Of a DNA stretch of 64,000 bases, positions 8,730 through 17,148 are shown in pieces. Source of the DNA: Chryseobacterium sp. JM1. GTDB lineage: Bacteria > Bacteroidota > Bacteroidia > Flavobacteriales > Weeksellaceae. Both the position numbers and the translations under genes were made by a program. Positions within the stretch are counted from its first letter, which is position 1, and every line of letters starts with the position of its first letter. Location: NCBI RefSeq assembly GCF_000737715.1, contig NZ_JPRN01000010.1, forward strand, positions 124,001 through 188,000, in the 5' to 3' direction. Below the pieces are notes generated by a model that saw nothing but the letters and a program-made list of their open reading frames with translations, searched no databases and was not told where the DNA came from.

Positions 8730-9107
8730 CTAACTCATCGACTCTTTGATCTTCTCCCGATGGATAATTCCCCAATTCACCAGCGTTTCCGTCACCGGGA
8801 AAACTGATTTTCCATATTCTGTAACCGCATAAGCCACCGTGATAGGTTTTGTGTCCTGAATGGTTCTTGTGATGAGAAGATTTACTTCCAATTCTTTCAA
8901 TTCTTTGCTGAGCATTTTAGCAGATATTCCTGTAATACCCCGCTGCAGCTTTTTGAAATGAATCTGCTGATCGGTTCTGTTGGTCAGATACCGGATAATC
9001 ATCAGTTTCCATTTTCCTCCTAAAACATCCAGACTGTCACGCATTGCAAATAATTCTTCGGTGCAGTTGGCTTCTCTTTCTATTCCATTTTCTATGATTT
9101 TTGCCAT
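8730..9107 (-). CDS. HxlR family winged-helix transcriptional regulator
   Basis: 125 residues from ATG 9107. Typical HxlR layout: the AMRDSLDVLGGKWKLMIIRYL opening, the RGITGISAKMLSKELKELE recognition region, then the TEYGKSVFPV wing. The frame is open to 9137, but that start would put codons over the 14-bp palindrome at 9122-9135, so 9107 is preferred. It is divergent from an MDR oxidoreductase gene. HxlR proteins often sense electrophiles or quinones and control such divergent genes. Confidence 0.87.
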   Translation of the reverse strand: MAKIIENGIEREANCTEELFAMRDSLDVLGGKWKLMIIRYLTNRTDQQIHFKKLQRGITGISAKMLSKELKELEVNLLITRTIQDTKPITVAYAVTEYGKSVFPVTETLVNWGIIHREKIKESMS

Positions 9108-9121
9108 AATAGTTTCATTAA

Positions 9122-9135
9122 GGTAACTAGTTACC
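9122..9135. promoter_or_regulatory. candidate HxlR operator
   Basis: Perfect palindrome GGTAACTAGTTACC in the 91-nt divergent gap, followed by a half-similar AGTTAACTGGTA. Position and symmetry fit autoregulation by the dimeric HxlR protein. The binding itself is inferred. Confidence 0.5.
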
Positions 9136-9173
9136 AATAGTTAACTGGTAGCAAATATAAACTATTCTCTTTT

Positions 9174-9181
9174 TACATTTG
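9174..9181 (+). promoter_or_regulatory. -7 box (TACATTTG) for the MDR oxidoreductase gene
   Basis: An exact TAnnTTTG match 17 nt before the ATG at 9199. It lies about 38 nt downstream of the HxlR-type palindrome. Confidence 0.5.
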
Positions 9182-9198
9182 TCTGTCAAATTACTCAT

Positions 9199-10188
9199 AT
9201 GAAAGCCATTATATTAAATGAAAATTTCCAGCTCGGAGAAGCTGAGATAGAAAAACCTACACCGAAAAGTCATGAAGTTTTAATCCAGATCAAAGCCAGC
9301 GGTTTTAATCCTATCGATTATCAGATGATTGAAAACGAGCTGGAACGGAAACTGCTCAAGTCACCAATTTTAGGTCGGGAAATGTCGGGAATTGTTGTTG
9401 AAAAAGGTACAGATGCCCATCAGTTCAACATTGGAGACGAAGTATTCTGCGGAAGCGGCTCGATGGGAAGTAACGGTTCTTACGCTGAATATATTGCCGT
9501 TCCTGAAGCTATTGTTGCATTTAAAACTAAAAGCATTTCTTTCGAACAGGCCGCTGCGATTCCTTCAGCTGGACTTACAGGTTTACAGACCGTCAACCGT
9601 TTAAAACTCAACGAAAATGACACGGTCTTAGTGACAGGTGCGACAGGTGGAGTCGGTTCTTTTGTTATTAAATTTTTAATCGCGAATCAATTTAATAAAG
9701 TTACAGCGACAGTCGGAAGTGAAGAAAACAAACAGATTCTCCTCGGATTGGGCCTTAAAAATCATCAGATCATCAATTATAAAGATGAAAACCTTGCCGC
9801 CAGTCTTTTAAAAGCCAATAATGGTCAGCTTTTCGATTTCGGGATTGATCTTGTGGGAAACTATATGTCTGAAATCACGGCGGATGTTTTGAAAATCAAC
9901 GGTACTTATGTAGATGTAACCGCATTAATCTCGAAAGATGCTCATGAAACCCTTTTCAATAAAGGAACCGTGATCATGAATATCTCCAACTACTCCTACA
10001 GCATGAACAAAGACTATCAGTATTACAAAGGAAATTTAGAGAAGATTTCAACACTTATTGAAAACGGAAAAATCAGTGCTCCCAATTATAAAACGGTAGG
10101 AGATCTTTCTCTGGATACGGTTTTAAAAGCCCATTCCCTTCTTAAAAACAATCAGACCCAAGGTCATAAACTGATCATGAAACATTAA
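9199..10188 (+). CDS. MDR-family NADPH:quinone reductase / zinc-type alcohol dehydrogenase-like
   Basis: A 329-residue medium-chain dehydrogenase/reductase. The GroES-like N-terminal domain includes FNPIDYQMIE, LGREMSGIVVEKG and IGDEVFCG. The Rossmann domain has VTGATGGVGSFVI near residue 150. The Zn-binding Cys set of true alcohol dehydrogenases is missing, so a quinone- or enone-reductase role is more likely. It is divergent from the HxlR gene and followed 3 nt later by a cupin gene. The three probably form an inducible electrophile-response unit (inference). Confidence 0.85.
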   Translation: MKAIILNENFQLGEAEIEKPTPKSHEVLIQIKASGFNPIDYQMIENELERKLLKSPILGREMSGIVVEKGTDAHQFNIGDEVFCGSGSMGSNGSYAEYIAVPEAIVAFKTKSISFEQAAAIPSAGLTGLQTVNRLKLNENDTVLVTGATGGVGSFVIKFLIANQFNKVTATVGSEENKQILLGLGLKNHQIINYKDENLAASLLKANNGQLFDFGIDLVGNYMSEITADVLKINGTYVDVTALISKDAHETLFNKGTVIMNISNYSYSMNKDYQYYKGNLEKISTLIENGKISAPNYKTVGDLSLDTVLKAHSLLKNNQTQGHKLIMKH

Positions 10189-10191
10189 TAT

Positions 10192-10662
10192 ATGAACACA
10201 ATACCCAGACGCGTTGTAACAGGAATCAAAGACGGAAAATCTGTCATTATAGAAGATCAGCAGACAGAAAATGCCCTGGAACATCTTCCGGGCCTTATTA
10301 TTTCAGATATCTGGAACACTCAGAAAATGCCCGCAGGATTGGATCTTGAAACCCGGATCCCCAACACCGGATTTCCACAAACTCCCAAAAACGGAACCTA
10401 TTTCCGTTACGTAGTTATTCCACCGGATAAAGACCTCTGCGTTGAATTTAAAGCAGGAGAACCCCATCCGATGATGCATCAGACTCCAACGCTGGATTAT
10501 ATTATTATCCTTTCAGGAGAACTTTATCTGATCATGGATGAAGGCGAAACGCTTCTTAGACCAGGAGACATTGTTATCCAGAGAGGAACCAATCATGCGT
10601 GGAGCAACAGATCGGATGAGCCTTGTATTCAGCTCGCTGTACTTATTGATGCGGGAATTTAG
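10192..10662 (+). CDS. cupin domain protein
   Basis: A 156-residue protein with one cupin barrel in the C-terminal two thirds. HQTPTLDYIIILSGELYL is cupin motif 1, and LRPGDIVIQRGTNHAWSN is motif 2 with its Gly-Asp and His. Some motif-1 metal ligands are replaced (H.T..LDY), so metal binding is uncertain. It is translationally close to the MDR gene. Cupins in this position may bind or modify small organic substrates; function unknown. Confidence 0.8.
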   Translation: MNTIPRRVVTGIKDGKSVIIEDQQTENALEHLPGLIISDIWNTQKMPAGLDLETRIPNTGFPQTPKNGTYFRYVVIPPDKDLCVEFKAGEPHPMMHQTPTLDYIIILSGELYLIMDEGETLLRPGDIVIQRGTNHAWSNRSDEPCIQLAVLIDAGI

Positions 10663-10749
10663 ATTTAAAAATTGAAGAATTTAAAGATTTAAAGATTTTT
10701 CGGCAGTTTAAATATTTCACAAGAGAGCAAAATCTGTGTAAAACCGTCT

Positions 10750-10831
10750 GTCATTGCGAACCTTTAGGTGAAGCAATCTCAAATCTATCTTTTTTCCTAG
10801 ATTGCTTCGTCCCTTCGGTCCTCGCATTGAC
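10750..10831. repeat. REP-like palindrome, copy 2 (inverted relative to copy 1)
   Basis: GTCATTGCGAACCTTTAGGTGAAGCAATCTC on the left and GATTGCTTCGTCCCTTCGGTCCTCGCATTGAC on the right. It lies between the cupin gene and the thioredoxin gene, where it could also form a terminator-like hairpin. Confidence 0.8.
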
Positions 10832-10841
10832 CGTAAAACCA

Positions 10842-11303
10842 TTACAAAGCAGAAATTTCCAGAAGTTTCTGCTTCATGGTTTCAGGGGTCAATAGCCCTT
10901 CATGATAATACACCAGCTTCTGATTCTTATCAAGAACAATCCACAAAGGATAAACAGGCTGATTTTTATTTTTAGACAAAGCCAGCGCCAGCTCATGAAT
11001 CCCGGCACTTCCATTGGAGAGATACCCAAATTCACGGCCCTGGAATTTGATCTTTTCTTTTGTTTTTTCAGCTTCAAAATTGACCATATAAAAATGCTCA
11101 TTGATCAGATCAACCATTGCCTGATCTTTGTTTAAGGCATGCTTTTCCATTTTACAGACCGAGCACCAGTCTGTGTACAGATGGATAATAACAGGTTTCG
11201 GATCTTTTTTCATCGATATTTCAAGATCAGAAAAAGTGCTTGTCTTCATCTGAGACAGATAAAAACAGGGCACTAACATTAAAAATAAAATAAAAGTTTT
11301 CAT
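10842..11303 (-). CDS. secreted thioredoxin-family protein
   Basis: 153 residues with an N-terminal signal (MKTFILFLMLVPCFYLS) and a thioredoxin fold whose active site is WCSVCK (Cys47, Cys50). The segment after it (KHALNKDQAMVDLINEHF) is typical of DUF255/thioredoxin_7-like proteins. It probably acts as a periplasmic disulfide reductant or chaperone. It overlaps the upstream TonB receptor gene by 4 nt (ATGA type), so translation is coupled. That receptor's plug has a CSVC pair, a possible redox or metal partner (inference). Confidence 0.8.
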   Translation of the reverse strand: MKTFILFLMLVPCFYLSQMKTSTFSDLEISMKKDPKPVIIHLYTDWCSVCKMEKHALNKDQAMVDLINEHFYMVNFEAEKTKEKIKFQGREFGYLSNGSAGIHELALALSKNKNQPVYPLWIVLDKNQKLVYYHEGLLTPETMKQKLLEISAL

Positions 11304-13369
11304 TTCAAAGTATATTTTACCCCCAGAAAACCTCTGATTCTCTGCATCGGCGCGTAGCCGTAAGCGGTGTCAAAAGTATAATGGTTCGGGTTGCTTATCG
11401 GATCGTCTGCATATTTATCAAACGGGTCAAACGGTCTCATCAAAGGATCTTTCGGTGTAAAATTGAACAGGTTTTTAATTCCGCAATACACTTCGAAGCC
11501 GGATTTGAAACTTTTTGAAACCTGAATATTGGCTAAAGAATAGAATGGCGAATATTCCGGGCGGTAGTCATTCGGAAGCACCGGAAGCCTCATGGGTCCG
11601 TAGAATTGTCCTGTGAAATCTAAGGTCAGATCATTGGTAAATTTGTACGAAAGATTGTAGGTCCCACTCCATTTCGGGGCGTGTAGCTGCTGGGATTTTT
11701 TATTGTTATCATCAAATTTCTGATAAACGTCGAGATAAGTTACCCCCAAATTGACACTCAAAGGAAAGCTGAAACTGAAATCCACATTCATCGAAGCTCC
11801 TCTGGAAATTCCATATCCGTGAAGGTTATCGTAAATAATTTTATCCGGATCGGTATCAAAATCTCCCACAATTTTATTGCTGAAATACGTATAAAAGGCT
11901 GAAGCATCCAACTGAATCATCCGGCTTCCCACCGGAATTTTCCAGATGTAGTTTAAATTTCCGTTGACAGATTTTTCAGGTTTTAAATCCGATTTAATTA
12001 AAACTTCTCTGGAACCGGTCAATGCTGCATGATCTTCCGTAAATAGGTTCACCACTCTGAATCCTGTTCCGAAATTGAACCTTAATGTATGATAAGGGTT
12101 CGGGGAGAATTTCCATGCAAACCTCGGTGAGTGCACTTCATGATGGATTTTATCATAATCAAAACGGTAACCTACCAGTAAAGTATGCTGATCACTTATT
12201 TCCCACTGATCCTGAACAAATGCTCCCCAGATCGGCGATTTCATCGGTGCATTGGTGATTCCGTCGCCAGATAAAGTTCCCGGTGTATTGTCATCATAGA
12301 ATGTTCTTTTGAAAGTCACACCTCCCGTCAGATCATGTTTTCCTAGTTTTTTGCTCCAATAGGTCTGTGCAAACGCTACTTTCTGAAGGGCATCGTACGG
12401 ATTGCTCCCATAAAAAGAATTCTGATCATGGTAATTATAGGAGAACTGAGTAACGATATATTCTTTTAAAGGCCATTGATACAGCCCGAAAACTTCCGCC
12501 CTGTTGGTATAAATACTTTCACCGTACACATCACTGCTTCCACGGTGAGATCTGTCCCACTGCATTTCTCCGCCAAAACGGTCCTCATATAAATACCTCA
12601 AAGCAAAGCTTGCCTGACGGTTTTCTTTTCGCTGAAAATTCCACTTATTAAAAACTGAAACTCTGCTCTGCAAAGCTGAATCTGTGAAATTATCTTTATT
12701 CTGGTCTATCTTTTCCTTAAAACTGAAGTAATTTAAGCTTAACAAAGACGCTGCATTCTTCCCAATATTAAATTTCGTTGAAACATCAAGATTATTTTCA
12801 CTCCAGGTGCTGGTCATCATGTCAACGCTCAGTTTTGGTGCGGTCAGGGCATTTTTGGTGATAATATTGATCACTCCACCCATCGCTTCTGAGCCGTAAA
12901 TAGAAGAAGCCGGACCTTTTACCACTTCAATTCTGTCGACAAGACTGTTAGGAATTCCACTCAGTCCGTACACCGTAGAAAGTGAGCTTACAATAGGCAT
13001 TCCATCGATCAGGATCATCGTATAAGGACCTTCCAGGCCGTTGATATGAATATCTCCCGTGTTACATACTGAACAGTTCAGCTGAGGTTTTACGCCATTT
13101 ACCATGGCGATTGCTTCAAAAATGCTCGGTGTAGGATTTTTTTGAAAAAATTTCTGGCTGTAAACCTCTACGGCTACAGGACTTTTTGATCTGCTGAAAG
13201 GTTTTATCGTTCCGGTAAGAACCACATCATCAATGGTGCTCATCTTGATTTTCGGTTTTGAAATGACAGATGAGTCCTGTTTTATTTGGGATTGTAAACT
13301 CAGACTGTCGGTCTCCTGAGAAAAACAATAAGAGGATAAAAGAGTAATAGAAAATAGTATTCGCTTCAT
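11300..13369 (-). CDS. TonB-dependent outer-membrane receptor (metal/siderophore type)
   Basis: 689 residues from ATG 13369 with signal peptide (MKRILFSITLLSSYCFS). A TonB box-like stretch lies near DDVVLTGT. The plug domain has GPYTMILIDGMPIVS, IEVVKGPASSIYGSEAMGG and VINIITK. A 22-strand barrel with several Arg/Tyr-rich strands follows, and the C-terminus ends in an aromatic-type strand (GFLGVKYTLK). The plug has an unusual CSVCNTGDIHINGLEG stretch in place of a plain loop. It is followed by the thioredoxin gene with 4-nt overlap. The operator palindrome over its promoter suggests metal-responsive repression. Confidence 0.88.
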   Translation of the reverse strand: MKRILFSITLLSSYCFSQETDSLSLQSQIKQDSSVISKPKIKMSTIDDVVLTGTIKPFSRSKSPVAVEVYSQKFFQKNPTPSIFEAIAMVNGVKPQLNCSVCNTGDIHINGLEGPYTMILIDGMPIVSSLSTVYGLSGIPNSLVDRIEVVKGPASSIYGSEAMGGVINIITKNALTAPKLSVDMMTSTWSENNLDVSTKFNIGKNAASLLSLNYFSFKEKIDQNKDNFTDSALQSRVSVFNKWNFQRKENRQASFALRYLYEDRFGGEMQWDRSHRGSSDVYGESIYTNRAEVFGLYQWPLKEYIVTQFSYNYHDQNSFYGSNPYDALQKVAFAQTYWSKKLGKHDLTGGVTFKRTFYDDNTPGTLSGDGITNAPMKSPIWGAFVQDQWEISDQHTLLVGYRFDYDKIHHEVHSPRFAWKFSPNPYHTLRFNFGTGFRVVNLFTEDHAALTGSREVLIKSDLKPEKSVNGNLNYIWKIPVGSRMIQLDASAFYTYFSNKIVGDFDTDPDKIIYDNLHGYGISRGASMNVDFSFSFPLSVNLGVTYLDVYQKFDDNNKKSQQLHAPKWSGTYNLSYKFTNDLTLDFTGQFYGPMRLPVLPNDYRPEYSPFYSLANIQVSKSFKSGFEVYCGIKNLFNFTPKDPLMRPFDPFDKYADDPISNPNHYTFDTAYGYAPMQRIRGFLGVKYTLK

Positions 13370-13378
13370 GAAATTAAA

Positions 13379-13416
13379 ATTGTTAGACAAATCTAACAAT
13401 TATTTTTGAATTACAA
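13379..13416 (-). promoter_or_regulatory. promoter with overlapping perfect operator palindrome for the TonB/thioredoxin operon
   Basis: On the minus strand, TTG (13416-13414), an 18-nt spacer, then TAGATTTG (13395-13388) gives a good Bacteroidota promoter. Superimposed on the -7 box is a perfect palindrome, ATTGTTAGA-N4-TCTAACAAT, at 13379-13400. A repressor bound here would block RNA polymerase. The TTAGA/TCTAA core resembles DtxR/MntR-family sites, but the regulator is not in the window. Confidence 0.6.
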
Positions 13417-13490
13417 AACACCATGACAAATGTTGTTAGAATCAATTCACGAAAAATGATTAAATTTGAGAAACTAGATATAAAAGTACT

Positions 13491-14678
13491 ATGAGATATC
13501 ATCAGGCGGGAAACATCCCACAAAAAAGACATACGATTTTCAAATCACCGGAAGATAAATTTTACTATGAACAGCTTTTCGGAACGGAAGGTTTTCACGG
13601 AATTTCATCACTGCTTTATCATACTCACCGCCCTACACAGATCAAATCTATCGGGGAACCGAAAGATGTGACGCCAAAAATTGCGGTAGAAAAGAATATT
13701 GCTCCGAGAATGTTTAAGGGAATGAATGTAACGCCGGAAGATGATTTCATGGACAGCAGAAAGATCCTTCTGATGAACAATGACCTGAAAATGGGATTGG
13801 CGAAACCCAGAAAGTCGATGGATTATTTCTACAAAAATGCTGAATGTGACGAACTTTTATATGTTCACAACGGAACCGGAATTCTGAAAACTTTTGTAGG
13901 AGACCTTGAATTTGTCACAGGTGATTATCTTATTATTCCGAGAGGAACCATTTACCAAGTGGAAGTGAACTCAGAAGACACTGTATTTTTTGTCCTTGAA
14001 AGCCACTCGCCTATCTATACTCCGAAACGTTACAGAAACGAGTTCGGACAGCTTCTTGAACATTCTCCGTTCTGCGAAAGAGACATGATCGCACCGGTTT
14101 TCAAAGAGCCTAAAGATGAAAAAGGAGAATTTTTAATTAAAGTAAAAAAAGAAAACCAGATCACAGATTTCATCTACGCGACACATCCGTTTGATGTCGT
14201 AGGATGGGATGGATATTTTTATCCTTATAAATTTAATATCAAAAACTTTGAACCCATCACCGGAAGAATTCACCAACCGCCACCGGTACATCAGAATTTT
14301 GAAGGTCATAATTTCGTAGTGTGCTCGTTCTGTGCAAGAATGTACGACTACCACCCAATGGCTATTCCGGCTCCTTACAACCACTCCAACATTGATTCTG
14401 ATGAGGTTCTGTTCTACACGGAAGGAGATTTCATGAGCCGTAATCACATCGACCTTATGGACTTTACTTTACACCCAGGAGGAATCGTTCACGGACCTCA
14501 CCCGGGCGCTATGGAAAGAAGTATCGGTAAAAAATTCACTGAAGAATATGCGGTAATGGTAGACCCTTTCCGTCCGTTGAAAATCACGGAAGAAGCTTTG
14601 AAAGTAGAAGATCCTTCTTACAAAACTTCGTGGCTGGAAGAATCAGACAAAACCATGGAAGACCGTTCCCAGGAATAA
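13491..14678 (+). CDS. hmgA: homogentisate 1,2-dioxygenase
   Basis: Opens the aromatic ring of homogentisate to maleylacetoacetate, using Fe(II) and O2. The 395-residue protein begins with the family's MRYHQAGNIPQKRH. It carries the metal-site region HSNIDSDEVLFYTEGDF followed by LHPGGIVHGPHPGAMERSIG; these supply the His/Glu/His ligands and the active-site His. It is the first gene of the tyrosine-degradation cluster. A TAAATTTG -7 box at 13461-13468 precedes it by 22 nt. It is cytosolic. Confidence 0.93.
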   Translation: MRYHQAGNIPQKRHTIFKSPEDKFYYEQLFGTEGFHGISSLLYHTHRPTQIKSIGEPKDVTPKIAVEKNIAPRMFKGMNVTPEDDFMDSRKILLMNNDLKMGLAKPRKSMDYFYKNAECDELLYVHNGTGILKTFVGDLEFVTGDYLIIPRGTIYQVEVNSEDTVFFVLESHSPIYTPKRYRNEFGQLLEHSPFCERDMIAPVFKEPKDEKGEFLIKVKKENQITDFIYATHPFDVVGWDGYFYPYKFNIKNFEPITGRIHQPPPVHQNFEGHNFVVCSFCARMYDYHPMAIPAPYNHSNIDSDEVLFYTEGDFMSRNHIDLMDFTLHPGGIVHGPHPGAMERSIGKKFTEEYAVMVDPFRPLKITEEALKVEDPSYKTSWLEESDKTMEDRSQE

Positions 14679-14705
14679 AAAAATCATTCATAAAAAAATT
14701 TCATT

Positions 14706-15980
14706 ATGTACAATTATATTAGTGCAGAAGAAGCTATATACACTGTAAAAAGCGGAAACCGCGTATTTTTTCACGGGAGTGCATGTACTCCGAATCATCT
14801 TATTGACGAGCTGGCAAGACAGTCTCACCGTCTGGAAAACGTAGAAATGGTTTCCATTACCCAGCAGGGAAATGTGGAAATTGCCAAACCTGAATACAAG
14901 AATAGTTTCTTTGTCAATTCTCTGTTCGTATCCACTCCTGTGAGGGATGCTGTGAATTCTGAACGTGGAGATTTTGTTCCCGTTTTCTTAAGCGAGATCC
15001 CTATTCTATTCAGAAAAAACATACTGCCGTTAGATGTGGCATTGGTAACGGTTTCACCACCGGACAAACACGGTTTCTGTACGTTGGGAACCTCTGTAGA
15101 CATCGCAAGAGCAGCCGTAGATACCGCAAAACTTATTGTAGCTATTGTCAATCCTCTGATGCCGAGAACCCATGGAGACGGAATGATCCACATCAGCAGA
15201 ATCCATAAACTGGTCTGGCATGAAGAGGAACTTCCTACAGTAGACTATGGCTCAAAAGTAGGTGAAGTAGAAATGCTTGTTGGTAAAAATGTAGCTGAAC
15301 TGATCGATGACAGATCTACACTTCAGATGGGCATCGGAACGATTCCTGATGCTGTTTTGAAATGCTTAACGAATCACAAGGACCTCGGTGTACACACCGA
15401 AATGTTGAGTGATGGAGTGATTGATCTGATTCAAAGCGATGTTATTAACAATAAGTACAAAGGCTACCACGATAACAAAACGATCACAAGTTTCTGTTTC
15501 GGAACCAGAAAACTCTATGATTATGTAGATGATAATACTGTTTTTGACTTTAAAGATGTAAGCGATGTGAACTTCCCGATTAATATCATGAGGAACAAAA
15601 AGATGGTTGCCATCAATTCTGCCATTGAAATTGACCTTACAGGACAGGTTTGTGCAGATTCTATCGGAACCTTGCAGTACAGCGGAATCGGTGGTCAGAT
15701 GGACTTTATGAGAGGCGCTGCATTGAGTGAAGACGGAAAACCGATCATTGCGATCACATCAAGGACTAAAAAAGGCATCTCAAGAATAGTTCCTTTTCTT
15801 AAACAGGGTGCCGGAGTCGTGACAACAAGAGGACACATTCACTATGTGGTGACAGAATATGGTACTGCTTATTTATATGGTAAAAATCTCCGTCAGAGAG
15901 CTCAGGAGCTGATAAGCATCGCACACCCGGATGACAGGGAAATGCTGGAAAGAGCTGCCTATGAACGGTTTAAACAATAA
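14706..15980 (+). CDS. acetyl-CoA hydrolase/transferase family CoA-transferase
   Basis: 424 residues in the Cat1/Cat2-like class I CoA-transferase family. It has an N-terminal domain with GSACTPNHLIDEL and a C-terminal domain with GIGGQMDFMRGA and VVTEYGTAYLYGKNLRQRA; the Glu in VTEYG is the CoA-ester-forming residue. Family substrates include 4-hydroxybutyrate, acetate and succinate. It lies 27 nt after hmgA, in a pathway that yields acetoacetate and fumarate. A role in activating the acetoacetate product is reasonable but is only an inference. Confidence 0.82.
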   Translation: MYNYISAEEAIYTVKSGNRVFFHGSACTPNHLIDELARQSHRLENVEMVSITQQGNVEIAKPEYKNSFFVNSLFVSTPVRDAVNSERGDFVPVFLSEIPILFRKNILPLDVALVTVSPPDKHGFCTLGTSVDIARAAVDTAKLIVAIVNPLMPRTHGDGMIHISRIHKLVWHEEELPTVDYGSKVGEVEMLVGKNVAELIDDRSTLQMGIGTIPDAVLKCLTNHKDLGVHTEMLSDGVIDLIQSDVINNKYKGYHDNKTITSFCFGTRKLYDYVDDNTVFDFKDVSDVNFPINIMRNKKMVAINSAIEIDLTGQVCADSIGTLQYSGIGGQMDFMRGAALSEDGKPIIAITSRTKKGISRIVPFLKQGAGVVTTRGHIHYVVTEYGTAYLYGKNLRQRAQELISIAHPDDREMLERAAYERFKQ

Positions 15981-15991
15981 AAATAGAAATA

Positions 15992-16032
15992 CTGCGTTTT
16001 TCCCATGCATCATCTTCGTGGGAAAAACGTAG
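15992..16032 (+). terminator. hairpin after the CoA-transferase gene
   Basis: Stem CTGCGTTTTTCCCA and TGGGAAAAACGTAG with a 13-nt loop, 11 nt past the stop. The run of T after it is poor, so termination may be partial. Confidence 0.5.
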
Positions 16033-16079
16033 ATATTATCAACAAAAACAAGACAAATCTTAAAAAAGCTTTAACATTT

Positions 16080-16095
16080 TGGCAGTGTTTTTGAT
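16080..16095 (+). promoter_or_regulatory. sigma-54-like promoter element
   Basis: TGGCAGTGTTTTTGAT matches the -24 element (TGGCA) and the TTG of the -12 element with the correct 10-nt GG-to-G spacing; the usual final C is A. A near-identical copy occurs at 48930. It lies 24 nt before the TTG start at 16120. Confidence 0.4.
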
Positions 16096-16119
16096 AAACT
16101 CATTTAAAACCAAGGGAAA

Positions 16120-16914
16120 TTGAAAACGATATATAATTCGATACGGGAAGAAGTTGAAAAACATTCTAAAGTACGGAATTCTGTTTTGGGGAATGTGAGT
16201 GAATGGAAAAGAAGCCATTATATTATTCTTTCCGAAATTATAAAAGATGAATTATCTGACGCTGAAGAACTGAAAGGCGGAAAAAAATTTGAAATAGGAA
16301 ATACGATATCGCATGTTACTTTGCAGCGTTTTTTCGAAAATGATTATCAGGATAAAACCCATAATGATCTCAGGTTCCTGAAAACACTGGATAAGATCTG
16401 TATTTTCCTCGGTTACAAAGATTTAAACGACTACATACAGTCTGTAAAAGTAAAAAACACCGAGAAGGAATTAGGAGATGGCCTTGAATTTCTGACGAAA
16501 ATGGTCTATGATTATTGTGCTACAGCATTTGAATTTTACAAACATTTTCCGGAACACAAAACGGATATTTTTAAAGAACTGGTCTTTGACGGTTCCCCAT
16601 TTCTGGAAAGAACCTCACAGTTCAGCAGAGAATTGTGCGAACGAGATTTCCAGCTGGTGACCAAAAACAACCGTTCCAACTATGAAGTTTTTGATATTCA
16701 TCTCGTTACGGATGAACCTGATAAAAAGATATTGGAAACCCAGGAATTCTGGAATCTGTTATTCAAAGTAGGAGAAACCGGAGAGGAACATTTTGTCAAT
16801 CAGCTTAATACACAGATCTATTTTATCCGTAAAATAGATAATGTATGGAAGATCTGGGACAATTATAATCCTGATGCAGGAAGACTGAACAGGAAAGTCG
16901 ATATAGAAAAATAA
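16120..16914 (+). CDS. unrecognised protein with Bacteroidota-type N-terminal domain, TTG start
   Basis: A 264-residue protein, cytosolic by lack of a signal. Residues about 1-110 have a pattern seen at the N-terminus of many uncharacterised Bacteroidota proteins: an amphipathic opening, then ISHVTLQRFFENDY, then LKTLDKICIFLGYKDLNDYI. This may be a small DNA- or protein-binding module. The second half (FEVFDIHLVTDEP...YFIRKIDNVWKIWDNY) could be an NTF2-like or lipocalin-like sheet; I do not recognise it. The start is TTG, unless an ATG further in is used. It sits between the CoA-transferase and hppD genes behind its own sigma-54-like element, so it may regulate the tyrosine pathway (speculative). 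Confidence 0.6.
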   Translation: MKTIYNSIREEVEKHSKVRNSVLGNVSEWKRSHYIILSEIIKDELSDAEELKGGKKFEIGNTISHVTLQRFFENDYQDKTHNDLRFLKTLDKICIFLGYKDLNDYIQSVKVKNTEKELGDGLEFLTKMVYDYCATAFEFYKHFPEHKTDIFKELVFDGSPFLERTSQFSRELCERDFQLVTKNNRSNYEVFDIHLVTDEPDKKILETQEFWNLLFKVGETGEEHFVNQLNTQIYFIRKIDNVWKIWDNYNPDAGRLNRKVDIEK

Positions 16915-16916
16915 AG

Positions 16917-16943
16917 AAAGCCGTAGAAGTTCTACGGCTTTCC
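16917..16943 (+). terminator. terminator after the 16120 gene
   Basis: Perfect 12-bp stem GAAAGCCGTAGA and TCTACGGCTTTC with a 3-nt loop, immediately after the stop codon. The trailing T run is short. Confidence 0.6.
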
Positions 16944-17148
16944 TGTTTCGAAAATATTTTTCTTTTTCACTTGTTCTTTGTAATAACAAATGTAGACATC
17001 CCTTTTCATTATAAATAAACTTAAATATACTTAAATGAACACTTCTTTAATTTTATGTTAAGTATATTCAAGGAATCCATTTGAATGTTTTCGCTATTTA
17101 TAAGATTTTTGTAATTTGCATACCATTAAAAAAAGTAAAAATAGAAAT

